This document shows positions 1 through 6,869 of a stretch of 11,153 bases of DNA, piece after piece; position 1 is the first letter of the stretch; each line of letters starts with the position of its first letter. The translations under genes were made by a program, and so were the position numbers. Under the pieces are notes generated by a model. It was not told where the DNA came from, ran no database searches, and saw nothing but the letters and a program-made list of their open reading frames with translations. This DNA comes from Candidatus Omnitrophota bacterium. GTDB taxonomy: Bacteria > Omnitrophota > Gorgyraeia > Gygaellales > Profunditerraquicolaceae. The stretch lies in NCBI GenBank assembly GCA_028687525.1, contig JAQTZX010000027.1, positions 1 to 11,153 of the forward strand, read 5' to 3'.

Positions 1-2
1 CC

Positions 3-122
3 GGTAAACGTCTGTCGTTGAGCGCGCGCAAGCATAACTTCAAAGAGGTTTCTTTTGGCCTGTCTCCCGCGCAGGCAAGGCTTGAATGTCTCCGCTGTTT
101 GCGCTGCGACGTGAAAGAATAG
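3..122 (+). CDS. C-terminal end of a GltD-like FAD/NAD(P)H oxidoreductase (partial)
   Basis: The reading frame is open from the window edge and stops at TAG 120-122, giving 40 residues. The tail reads EVSFGLSPAQARLECLRCLRCDVKE. This matches the usual end of glutamate synthase small-subunit-like flavoproteins, where a GF/GL-S-x-E/A-A-x-x-E-A pattern is followed by RCLRCD. In anaerobes such subunits, alone or fused to a NuoF-like part, sit beside [FeFe]-hydrogenase or formate dehydrogenase genes and move electrons between NAD(P)H and FeS proteins. The hydrogenase start lies only 35 nt past this stop, so the two are probably one operon. The rest of the gene lies outside the window, so the exact type (stand-alone or fused) cannot be told. 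Confidence 0.6.
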   Translation, partial: GKRLSLSARKHNFKEVSFGLSPAQARLECLRCLRCDVKE

Positions 123-157
123 AGAGTATTAATGTAAACAGCAATGGGAGTCTAATT

Positions 158-1933
158 ATGGCTGACAAAACAGTGAATATCAGGATCGACGGGCGCGGCT
201 ATGCGGTTCCCGCGGGCACCAGTATATTGAAGGCATGCAGGGAGTCCGGGATAGATATTCCCGCGCTTTGTTATCTGGAGGGAATAAGCGAAGAAGCTGC
301 TTGTTCCATCTGTGTTGTTGAAGTGAAGAACGCCAAAACCCTCATGCGTTCGTGCGTTACCGAGGCAGCGGAAGGGATGGAGGTTTTTACAAATACCGAG
401 CGGGTTCGCAAGGCGCGCCGCCTGAATCTGGAATTGCTCCTGGCCGGCCATCCCCAGGATTGTTTCGTCTGCGACCGGAACCAGACTTGTGAATTACGCA
501 AGATAGCTTTTGAGATGGGAATCCGGGAAGTGCGTTTTCCAAAAACATCCAAACTTCAGCTTCCGACGGATATGACCTCTCTTTCGCTGGTGCGCGATCC
601 GAATAAATGTATCCTTTGCCGCCGCTGTATCGCGGTTTGCGCCCATGTGCAATCGGTGCGCGCAATAGACGCCGTCAACAGAGGCAGGATGACGGTTATC
701 TCTACGTTCATGGATAAGGGGCTCGGCAATGTGGATTGTGTTAACTGCGGACAGTGCCTCCTGGTGTGTCCTACGGGAGCGATCGTGGAAAATAACGCCA
801 GAGACGGGGTATGGAAGGCATTGTCCGATCCCAATAAGGTTGTGCTGGTTGAGACCGCTCCCGCGGTCAGGGCGGCTATCGGCGAGGAATTCGGCATGCC
901 CGCAGGAACACTGGTTACCGGTAAAATGGCCGCGGCATTGCGCAGGCTTGGTTTCGATAAAGTATTCGACACTCAGTTCAGCGCCGACCTGACCATTATG
1001 GAAGAAGGTCATGAGCTTATCGAGCGCATAAAAAATAAGGGGGTATTGCCGTTGATTACTTCCTGTTCTCCCGGCTGGATCAAATTCGCGGAGCATTTTT
1101 ATCCGAAGGTACTGGAGCATATTTCCAGTTGTAAATCCCCCCAGCAGATGTTCGGGGCTCTCGCCAAGACTTATTATGCGGAAAAGCTGGGCGTTGACCC
1201 GCGAAATATCGTGGTTGTTTCCGTTATGCCCTGCACGGCAAAGAAATTTGAGGCCGTCCGTCCCGAAATGAACAGCGCGTTTGAATACTGGAAGGATAAA
1301 CTGCATTTGAAGGAAAACGAGATTTTTCAGGATGTTGATTTTGTGTTGACTACACGCGAAGCGGCGCGTATGGTGAAAGAAGCCGGGATAAATTTTCCGT
1401 ATCTGGAGGATGAAGATTTTGACGAGCCGCTGGGCATTTCCACCGGCGCGGCGGTTATTTTCGGGGCCACCGGCGGGGTTATGGAAGCGGCTTTGCGCAC
1501 CGCCTATGAAGTGCTTGCCGGAAAGCAGCTTGAAAAGCTGGACTTCGAGAATTTACGCGGGATGGACGGTATAAAAACTGCGGAAGCGGATATTAACGGG
1601 TTGAAATTGAAAGTGGCGGTGGCTCATTCTCTGGGGAAGGCCCGGGTGCTCCTGGAGGAGGTACAGGCTGGAAAATCCCCCTATGCTTTTATCGAGATCA
1701 TGGCTTGTCCCGGAGGCTGTCTGGGCGGCGGCGGACAGCCGATTCCCACCGATACCGGGATCAGGATGAAGCGCGCGGAGGCAATCTACCGGGAAGACAA
1801 AAATAAAACCATCAGGAAATCGCATGAGAATCCGGCGGTAGCGGCCCTTTACAAAGAATTTTTAGGCAGGCCGCTCGGCGAACAGTCGCACCGTTTACTG
1901 CATACGCATTATCATGAGCGTGCGGCCGTATGA
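158..1933 (+). CDS. hydA: [FeFe]-hydrogenase catalytic subunit, modular HydA/HndD type
   Basis: Catalyses reversible H2 formation at the H-cluster, fed by a chain of FeS clusters; probably soluble and linked to NAD(P)H. Start chosen at ATG 158 (591 aa) because GGGAG lies 8 nt upstream and homology begins at MADKTVNIRIDG; the earlier ATG at 86 lies inside the previous gene. Order of parts: plant-type [2Fe-2S] domain (residues ~1-80, C-x10-C-x2-C-x13-C), His-Cys3 [4Fe-4S] site (HPQDCFVCDRNQTC), two [4Fe-4S] ferredoxin motifs (CILCRRCIAVC and CVNCGQCLLVC), then the H-domain: APAVR at 234, L1 TSCSPGW at 301, L2 MPCTAKK at 357, L3 with C517 and C521 followed by GGGGQP. The small-subunit-like tail (AIYRED...RKSHENPAV...LLHTHY) is complete. 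L1 has Ser where most enzymes have the second Cys. Length and tail match the NADH/NADP-linked multimeric group (HndD, HydA). Confidence 0.95.
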   Translation: MADKTVNIRIDGRGYAVPAGTSILKACRESGIDIPALCYLEGISEEAACSICVVEVKNAKTLMRSCVTEAAEGMEVFTNTERVRKARRLNLELLLAGHPQDCFVCDRNQTCELRKIAFEMGIREVRFPKTSKLQLPTDMTSLSLVRDPNKCILCRRCIAVCAHVQSVRAIDAVNRGRMTVISTFMDKGLGNVDCVNCGQCLLVCPTGAIVENNARDGVWKALSDPNKVVLVETAPAVRAAIGEEFGMPAGTLVTGKMAAALRRLGFDKVFDTQFSADLTIMEEGHELIERIKNKGVLPLITSCSPGWIKFAEHFYPKVLEHISSCKSPQQMFGALAKTYYAEKLGVDPRNIVVVSVMPCTAKKFEAVRPEMNSAFEYWKDKLHLKENEIFQDVDFVLTTREAARMVKEAGINFPYLEDEDFDEPLGISTGAAVIFGATGGVMEAALRTAYEVLAGKQLEKLDFENLRGMDGIKTAEADINGLKLKVAVAHSLGKARVLLEEVQAGKSPYAFIEIMACPGGCLGGGGQPIPTDTGIRMKRAEAIYREDKNKTIRKSHENPAVAALYKEFLGRPLGEQSHRLLHTHYHERAAV

Positions 1934-1945
1934 AATATGAAAAAA

Positions 1946-2027
1946 TGGGACGGTTCGAAAAAAGGGGACGGTTCTATTTTTTCACAGGATAATCTTTCAC
2001 GAAAAAATAGAACCGTCCCCTTTTTTC
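1946..2027. repeat. Perfect 27-bp inverted repeat with GGGGACGG core, plus a partial third copy
   Basis: The left arm at 1957-1983 is exactly complementary to the right arm at 2001-2027, with a 17-nt loop at 1984-2000. Each arm carries the core GGGGACGGTTCTATTTTTTC (or its complement). Just before the left arm, 1946-1956 repeats the core with one change (TGGGACGGTTC). The element sits between the hydrogenase stop (1933) and the HD-GYP start (2041). In RNA it would form a very stable hairpin, with a short T-run inside the right arm, so it may also stop or stabilise transcripts. GGGGAC-core palindromes of this sort resemble the REP-like repeats scattered by REP-associated tyrosine transposases; that link is inference and no such transposase is in the window. 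Confidence 0.9.
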
Positions 2028-2040
2028 ATTTCTTCGATCT

Positions 2041-3219
2041 ATGGGCGATATTGTTCCGGGACAGGCGGGAGAGCAGAATCGGTTTGCCGTTGATAATCTG
2101 CGGCGTATATTGAGCCGGTATTTTGACGTCCAACCCGATGTCATCGGGCCGGACGTCAACGGGCCGGATACCATGGATTCTCTCTTTGAGATATTAGAAC
2201 GTAAGATCAAGGATCAGTCCAGGGTTTTTGAGCAGAATCAGAAGGCTATTTTGAACATGCTTGAAGACCTGCAGGAGTCTAAAGAGGAATTGCAGAGGAG
2301 CAAGCTTAATTTCATGAACCTGGTTGAGAATGACAGCGACGGTATAATGGTACTGGACAAGAAAGGGCTGCTTTGTTTTGTCAACCCGGTCGCCGAAAGG
2401 ATACTCGGCCACCCCAAAGAAAAACTTTTGCATAGTTCTATCGGATACACCTTGAATAACGGCGATAAACGGGAAATAGAGATTGAACGGGAGGGCCATC
2501 CCAAGATCATAGCCGAGATACGCGGTGAGAATGTGAGTTGGGAAGGGCGGGAGGCGTTTATGGTGACTGTGCGCGATGTTACTTATTATCGGGTGGCCGA
2601 GGAACAGATCCGGGAGAGCTTTGAGAAATTGCGCCGGATACAGTTGGAAACGGTGGAGGCGCTTTCTTCCGCGGGGGAAAAACGCGATCCCTATACCGCC
2701 GGGCATCAGCACCGCGTAGCCATACTTTCCTGCGCTATAGCTCAAGAGCTCGAATTTACCGACCATCAGATCGACGGCATACGGGTGGCCGGGCTTCTTC
2801 ATGATATCGGCAAGATCTATGTCCCGGATAGTATTCTCACCAAACCGGATAAACTTGATGTCGTGGAATTCGAGATAGTTAAAGACCACCCCCAGTTTGG
2901 TTATGATATATTGAAACCGATAGAATTTCCCTGGCCGGTGGCGCAAATCGTGTTACAGCATCATGAACGCCTGGATGGTTCCGGATATCCCAATAATTTA
3001 AAGGATGCGGATATCCTTATGGAGTCGAAGATAGTGGCGGTAGCGGATGTTATAGAAGCCATGTCCTGTGACAGGCCGTATCGTGCCGCTTTGAGCATGG
3101 ACGTGGTTTTGAATGAGGTCATACAGAAAAAAGGGATTTTGTTCGAGCCGGCGGTCGTAGAAGCCTGTCGGAGGCTTTTTACGGAAAAAGGTTTTAAATT
3201 TCCGAAACAGGTTTCATGA
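2041..3219 (+). CDS. PAS domain + HD-GYP cyclic-di-GMP phosphodiesterase
   Basis: Likely hydrolyses cyclic di-GMP in the cytoplasm in response to a PAS-sensed signal. 392 aa. A coiled-coil-rich N-terminal stretch (about 45-90: LFEILERKIKDQSRVFEQN...) leads into a PAS domain (about 88-190: LNFMNLVENDSDGIMVLDKKG). The HD-GYP domain fills the rest, with KRDPYTAGHQHRV, the metal-binding HD pair at 254-255 (HDIGK), HHERLDGSGYP with GYP at 315-317, and a complete VAVADVIEAMSCDRPYR segment. All usual catalytic motifs are intact. There is no receiver domain and no membrane segment. No good ribosome binding site precedes ATG 2041, which lies 13 nt past the inverted repeat; the frame is open only back to a stop at 2008. 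ATG 2173 is a less likely start. The stop overlaps the next start by 4 nt. Confidence 0.9.
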   Translation: MGDIVPGQAGEQNRFAVDNLRRILSRYFDVQPDVIGPDVNGPDTMDSLFEILERKIKDQSRVFEQNQKAILNMLEDLQESKEELQRSKLNFMNLVENDSDGIMVLDKKGLLCFVNPVAERILGHPKEKLLHSSIGYTLNNGDKREIEIEREGHPKIIAEIRGENVSWEGREAFMVTVRDVTYYRVAEEQIRESFEKLRRIQLETVEALSSAGEKRDPYTAGHQHRVAILSCAIAQELEFTDHQIDGIRVAGLLHDIGKIYVPDSILTKPDKLDVVEFEIVKDHPQFGYDILKPIEFPWPVAQIVLQHHERLDGSGYPNNLKDADILMESKIVAVADVIEAMSCDRPYRAALSMDVVLNEVIQKKGILFEPAVVEACRRLFTEKGFKFPKQVS

Positions 3220-5633
3220 AAACCGGTATTCTTATGAGGCAGAGCGGTATTGACGTTATAGGCGATGTTCCCGGGGGATGGTCTGTGAGCCAGTTCTTTC
3301 AGGGCAGGGAGGATCTGGTTGAGGTTCTTGTCCCTTATTTTTTCGCGGGGTTGAAAAATAAAGAGTTCTGCCTGTGGATCACCGGTGAGTTTTTGCCGGC
3401 GGAAGATGCGAAAGCGGCTTTGTGCCGGACGGTCCCGGATCTGGAGGAGTATTTGCGTTCGGGGCAGATGGAGATTATTGAGTCCGACCGCCGGCATTCG
3501 CAGTCAAAAGCTTTGGGGCCTAAAGAAATCCTGCAGGGCTGGATTGAAAAGGCGAAACAGGCGGGGGAAAAAGGGTTTGACGGGACGCGCCTAACGCAAG
3601 ATTTATCATGGATAACCGGGAAAGAATGGGAATATTGTGAGGCCTGCGAAAAAGGCATCAATGAAAAATTAAAAGAATACAATATTCTTGCGGTGTGTTC
3701 TTATGATCTGAACAGATGCGGCGTGTACCGGGCTTTAGAGTCCGCCTCTTATCATCGTCTGGCGCTTATAAAAGAAGATGGGGCTTGGCGTGCCGTAGAA
3801 AACCGTCAATGGAAAGTCCTGGAAGACTCTTTGCGGGAAAGCGAACATCGCTGCAGCGTATTGTTCGAAAATACCGGAAACCCCGGTTTTATTGTGGATA
3901 TGGAAGGGCGCTACCTGGATTGTAACCGATCCGCCCTTGAATTCCTGGAATGCAGCCGCGAAGAGTTGCTGTCCGGGTCAGTGCGGGATTTTGCGCCGCC
4001 TGAAAAAAAAGAACAGGTATTCGTTGAGCATAAAGCTTTATGGGTTAAAGACGGCGCGGCCACCGTGGAAACCGAATATTTTATCCGGGGGAAAACCAAG
4101 ATCGTGGAGTTGACGGTCGTTCCCTTCATATGGAAAGGTAAAAGGGTTATTTTTGAGTCCGGGAAAGAGATTACCGTGCGCAAGGCCGCGCTGGCAAAAC
4201 TCAACGGCGAATTAAATAAGTTCAAGGTTTTATGCGATCTGGCGGTCAACATGTCCGCGGTGAAACCGTTGGATGAGAACCTCGCTTTTATCGTAGAAAG
4301 AAGCAGGGGGCTTTTTAACGCGGATACTTCGTTCATCGCTTTGCTTGATGACGAATCAAAAGGAATTAAAATGCATGTTTTTTCCGGCATCCGGACCGAG
4401 GAATTCAAACAGATGCGGCTTCTTTCCGGTAAAGGTCTCGGCGGGCTGGTTATGCAGGAGCGTAAAGGTTACATCGTCGAAAATTACTTTACCGACACAC
4501 GGATCCTGCATGCGGAAAATCCCCTTGTGGCCGGAGAGGGTATTGTTTCCGGGATGGCGGTTCCTATTCAGTCCGGGGAGAAAAATTTCGGCGTCCTGTA
4601 TGTTTTCAACCGGCTGACAACTTCTTTCACCGGGGATGATCTGGCTACGCTGACATTGCTGGGGAATCTTGCGGCTATTGAAATAATGAATAAGAATATG
4701 CATTCATATCTTCGGGAATCCGGACAGCGGATGTCCAGTATCATAGATTTTCTTCCCGATGCCACCGTTGTTATCGATAAGGAGGGCAGGGTTATTGCCT
4801 GGAACAAGGCAATCGAGAAGATAACGGGTATTCCTGCCGCGGATATACTCGGCAGAGGCGGTTACGAGCACGGTAAAGCTTTTTACGGAGACCCGCGGCC
4901 GATTTTGGCGGACCTGGTTTTTCAACCCGACCGGGAACTTGAAAATAAGTATCCTTTTTTGAAACGGGAGGGCGAGACATTGTTCGGGGAGAATTATGTC
5001 CCGTCCTGTTGGGGGGGCAAGGGGGCATTTCTCTGGGGGACGGCCCGTCTTTTACGGGATACCGACGGGAATATCGCCGGGGCTATCGAATCAACCCGCG
5101 ATATCACGGAGTGGAAAACCGCGGAGGAAAAACTGCACAGCCAGCTTATTTTCCTGCAGACTTTACTTGATACCATCCCCAACCCTGTTTTTTATAAAGA
5201 CAGGCAGGGGAAATATCTTGGATGTAATAAAGCGTTTGAAGATCTTTTCGGCATCAGGGAAGAGGATGTCGTAGGCAAGACCGTGTATGAGGTATCACCG
5301 GAAGATATCGCGGATAAATATTTCGAGAAGGACAACGAACTTTTCGGCAATCCGGGGAAACAGGAGTATGAATGGAAGGTCCGGTGTAACGCAACCGGCG
5401 GGATTAAAACGGCGGTTTTTAATCAAGCGGCCTTTATGGATATTAACGGGAACATGGCAGGATTGATAGGGGTGATATCCGATATTACCGAACGCAAACA
5501 GATGGAATTGGACCTGCATGAAAAGATGCGGGATCTGGAAATTTTCCACAAAGTTGCCGTAGACCGCGAACTCCGCCTCAAAGAACTGAAAAAACGCATC
5601 AAAGACCTGGAATCCCAACTGCAACAAAATTGA
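3216..5633 (+). CDS. MEDS-PAS-GAF-PAS-PAS sensor protein without an output domain
   Basis: 805-aa multidomain cytoplasmic sensor. Residues ~15-190 match the MEDS sensory domain known from DcmR and methanogen/methylotroph regulators (GWSVSQFFQGREDLVEVLVPYFFAGLKNKEFCLWIT). PAS 1 is at ~205-335 (SVLFENTGNPGFIVDMEG), GAF at ~345-495 (LDENLAFIVERSRGLFNADTSFIALLDD), PAS 2 at ~505-640 (SIIDFLPDATVVIDKEG) and PAS 3 at ~645-760 (LLDTIPNPVFYKDRQG). PAS 2 and PAS 3 end in the usual DITE junctions (DITEWK, DITERKQ). The protein stops after a coiled coil (763-805, ending RELRLKELKKRIKDLESQLQ), the kind of helix that normally leads into a histidine kinase, but no HisKA/HATPase, GGDEF or helix-turn-helix follows. 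ATG 3216 overlaps the TGA of the HD-GYP gene (ATGA), so the two are probably translationally coupled and act together. The ligands of the domains cannot be read from sequence. Confidence 0.85.
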   Translation: MKTGILMRQSGIDVIGDVPGGWSVSQFFQGREDLVEVLVPYFFAGLKNKEFCLWITGEFLPAEDAKAALCRTVPDLEEYLRSGQMEIIESDRRHSQSKALGPKEILQGWIEKAKQAGEKGFDGTRLTQDLSWITGKEWEYCEACEKGINEKLKEYNILAVCSYDLNRCGVYRALESASYHRLALIKEDGAWRAVENRQWKVLEDSLRESEHRCSVLFENTGNPGFIVDMEGRYLDCNRSALEFLECSREELLSGSVRDFAPPEKKEQVFVEHKALWVKDGAATVETEYFIRGKTKIVELTVVPFIWKGKRVIFESGKEITVRKAALAKLNGELNKFKVLCDLAVNMSAVKPLDENLAFIVERSRGLFNADTSFIALLDDESKGIKMHVFSGIRTEEFKQMRLLSGKGLGGLVMQERKGYIVENYFTDTRILHAENPLVAGEGIVSGMAVPIQSGEKNFGVLYVFNRLTTSFTGDDLATLTLLGNLAAIEIMNKNMHSYLRESGQRMSSIIDFLPDATVVIDKEGRVIAWNKAIEKITGIPAADILGRGGYEHGKAFYGDPRPILADLVFQPDRELENKYPFLKREGETLFGENYVPSCWGGKGAFLWGTARLLRDTDGNIAGAIESTRDITEWKTAEEKLHSQLIFLQTLLDTIPNPVFYKDRQGKYLGCNKAFEDLFGIREEDVVGKTVYEVSPEDIADKYFEKDNELFGNPGKQEYEWKVRCNATGGIKTAVFNQAAFMDINGNMAGLIGVISDITERKQMELDLHEKMRDLEIFHKVAVDRELRLKELKKRIKDLESQLQQN

Positions 5634-5663
5634 AATAATCGTACCGGGTAAAGGTTCAAAGCC

Positions 5664-5698
5664 GTGCCTGGTATCGGGTTGAAGCGATACCTGTCCCC
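5664..5698 (-). repeat. GGGGACAGG-core repeat, copy 1 (inverted relative to copy 2)
   Basis: Lies between the sensor stop (5633) and tlyA. 5683-5698 is the complement of GGGGACAGGTATCGCT, and 5664-5678 is GTGCCTGGTATCGGG. Read on the minus strand, both parts match 8700-8738 in the same order, at 15/16 and 11/12 positions of the cores. GGTATCG at 5670-5676 also pairs with CGATACC at 5685-5691 (8-nt loop), giving a small hairpin just before the tlyA ribosome binding site. Confidence 0.65.
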
Positions 5699-5707
5699 GG
5701 GAGGGGG
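5699..5707 (+). promoter_or_regulatory. Ribosome binding site fixing the tlyA start
   Basis: The purine-rich GGGAGGGGG lies 4 nt before ATG 5712, and homology to the S4 domain begins at that codon (MRLDKFLFERRFV). An in-frame ATG at 5664 lies inside repeat sequence and is unlikely to be used. Confidence 0.75.
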
Positions 5708-5711
5708 TGTT

Positions 5712-6431
5712 ATGCGGCTGGATAAATTTTTGTTTGAACGGAGATTTGTTGAAACTCGTTCGAAAGCGCTGCATTTGATTAAAACCGGGAATGTCCGGGT
5801 AAACGGGAAAGCGGTTAATAAACAGTCGTATACGGTTGATGAGGGCGACCGGGTGGAGGTTACGGAAGGGTTCCGTTATGTCGGCCGGGCCGGTTATAAG
5901 ATAGAAGAGGTTTTCCGGAAACTGCAATTCGATGTAGGCGGTTCGAACATTTTGGATGTGGGGTGTTCCACCGGGGGGTTCGCGGATTTTTTTCTGAGTC
6001 GCGGCGCGGCAAAGGTAACGGGTGTCGATATAGCCGGTGAATGTGTGCATGAGAAAATTCTGCGCAATCCCGCGTTCGTATTCCACGGCGGAATGGATGC
6101 CCGCGATACGAAAGCGATGAAGGCTGTTCTCGGAGAAGAAAAATTCGACATTATATCGGTGGATGTGAGTAATATGGTTTTGAAAGATGTCCTTCCCGGA
6201 TTGAATGATTTCTTGAATTCCGGCGGTCTCATAGCCGCGCTTTTCAAGCCGCCGTATGAAGCCGGGGAAAAAATATCTTCGGCGGTGAGGTTGGCCATTG
6301 TTTCCAAAGAACTTACGACGGCGCTAAAAAAGGATTATGAATTGGCGGGAAAGATCTATTCTCCCCTGCGCGGCGGCGCGGGGAACAGGGGGACGATGGA
6401 AATGTTTTTTGTGTTGCGAAAAAAAATTTAA
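5712..6431 (+). CDS. tlyA: TlyA-family rRNA 2'-O-methyltransferase (S4 + FtsJ-like domains)
   Basis: Predicted S-adenosylmethionine-dependent ribose methyltransferase acting on ribosomal RNA; TlyA members are often misnamed haemolysins. 239 aa, slightly shorter than the usual ~270. An S4 RNA-binding domain fills residues ~1-60 (RLDKFLFERRFVETRSKALHLI...GNVRVNGKAV). The linker VGRAGYKIEEVF leads into a Rossmann methyltransferase domain with the SAM-binding motif ILDVGCSTGGFADFFLSRGA and acidic VTGVDI. The late motif ALFKPPYEAG corresponds to the family's KPQFEAG and supplies the conserved lysine. The end (GNRGTMEMFFVL) also fits the family. It stands alone, with no link to hydrogen metabolism beyond position. 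A promoter for a small RNA overlaps its 3' end. Confidence 0.9.
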   Translation: MRLDKFLFERRFVETRSKALHLIKTGNVRVNGKAVNKQSYTVDEGDRVEVTEGFRYVGRAGYKIEEVFRKLQFDVGGSNILDVGCSTGGFADFFLSRGAAKVTGVDIAGECVHEKILRNPAFVFHGGMDARDTKAMKAVLGEEKFDIISVDVSNMVLKDVLPGLNDFLNSGGLIAALFKPPYEAGEKISSAVRLAIVSKELTTALKKDYELAGKIYSPLRGGAGNRGTMEMFFVLRKKI

Positions 6432-6441
6432 GTGGTATACT
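6414..6441 (+). promoter_or_regulatory. Sigma-70-like promoter for the small RNA at 6448
   Basis: -35 TTGCGA at 6414-6419, a 16-nt spacer and -10 TATACT at 6436-6441 (4/6 and 5/6 matches to consensus). The -35 lies in the last codons of tlyA and the -10 just after its stop. A start about 7 nt downstream falls at the first bases of the structured RNA, which strengthens the call. Confidence 0.55.
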
Positions 6442-6447
6442 TAAAAA

Positions 6448-6523
6448 GCCTGCGGTTGAGGATTCTTTCTAAGACCTAGGGGATACACGCGAAGCTATCC
6501 TTTAACGCAGGATAGCTTTTTTT
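6448..6523 (+). ncRNA. Candidate small structured RNA or attenuator (~75 nt), unknown family
   Basis: Promoter, structured body and intrinsic terminator follow one another in ~110 nt with no reading frame. CCTGCG at 6449-6454 can pair with CGCAGG at 6506-6511, and GAGGAT at 6458-6463 with ATCCTT at 6497-6502, forming one long interrupted helix. That helix uses both arms of the terminator stem (6492-6518), so the two folds exclude each other. This is the layout of a transcription attenuator or a small regulatory RNA with two states. The interior (6464-6491) carries CCTAGG and GGATACACGCG. I do not recognise it as 6S RNA, c-di-GMP-I, SAM, T-box, fluoride or preQ1 class. Confidence 0.5.
6492..6523 (+). 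terminator. Intrinsic (rho-independent) terminator
   Basis: AAGCTATCCT at 6492-6501 pairs perfectly with AGGATAGCTT at 6509-6518 over a 7-nt loop, and the right arm runs into seven T residues (6517-6523). It ends the small RNA at 6448 and would also end read-through from tlyA. Confidence 0.85.
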
Positions 6524-6546
6524 GTTTGGTCTACAGTTTACCCGGT

Positions 6547-6552
6547 TATAAT
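6547..6552 (+). promoter_or_regulatory. Candidate -10 box for the TM1266-hydG unit
   Basis: A perfect TATAAT occurs 24 nt after the terminator T-run. The -35 region is poor (nearest are TTTGGT or TTGGTC at 6525-6531, with short spacing), so an activator or an alternative start may be needed. If used, transcription starts near 6559 and gives a leader of about 310 nt. Confidence 0.4.
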
Positions 6553-6559
6553 GTCAGCG

Positions 6560-6869
6560 TCGGCTAAAACCGTTGGAGGATAAAGTTATCCAACGGGGTT
6601 TTATCCGCCTTCGCGCAGAAAACCCCGTGTGTAAACACGCAGATGTCCGCCATAAAACCCGGCGTGATCTCGCCACGACAAAGTCGTGGCGGAAATGCGT
6701 GAATGCTGCGCTCCGGCGGGATGTTTATCCGTGCCCATGAAGGCGGACTTCGCCGACCCTCGGCCTTGCCGGGAGGCAGGCGTGAAGCGGCGGCGGGTTT
6801 TCAGGGGACCACGGCTTGGTAAAGCCGTGGGGTTCCATAGGGGATGTTTGTAAACCGGAGGGAGTTAAA
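6560..6869 (+). other. Long hairpin-rich leader or palindromic repeat region without a gene
   Basis: About 310 nt without a credible reading frame. Hairpins seen: 6566-6577 with 6589-6602 (8 bp, then 4 bp after a 2-nt bulge); CGTGT 6626-6630 with ACACG 6635-6639 over a GTAA (GNRA) loop; 6671-6679 with 6683-6691 (9 bp perfect, loop AAA); 6809-6817 with 6822-6830 (9 bp perfect, 4-nt loop). GGGGTTTT at 6595-6602 can instead pair with AAAACCCC at 6619-6626. AAAACCC at 6654-6660 can pair with GGGTTTT at 6795-6801, enclosing a multi-branched domain. It may be a structured 5' leader, or a cluster of dispersed palindromic repeats such as CCACGAC..GTCGTGG and CCACGGC..GCCGTGG. I cannot assign a known riboswitch class. 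Confidence 0.5.

Noticed and set aside
494..1306. 270-aa open frame on the minus strand
   Set aside because: Lies wholly inside hydA, shows no domain or ribosome binding site, and the plus-strand protein is clearly conserved.
1952..1959. GGTTCGAA resembling a tRNA T-loop
   Set aside because: No acceptor, D or anticodon stems around it; it belongs to the repeat core followed by A-runs.
2194..2946. 250-aa open frame on the minus strand
   Set aside because: Antisense shadow of the PAS/HD-GYP gene with no recognisable motif.
5295..6086. 263-aa minus-strand open frame spanning the sensor end and tlyA start
   Set aside because: Overlaps two well-supported plus-strand genes and has no family resemblance.
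6448..6523. Known riboswitch or 6S RNA
   Set aside because: Consensus motifs of c-di-GMP-I, SAM, T-box, fluoride, preQ1 and 6S RNA that I know are not present; kept only as an unknown structured RNA.
6560..6869. RNase P RNA or tmRNA in either strand
   Set aside because: The conserved core motifs of these RNAs were not found on either strand.
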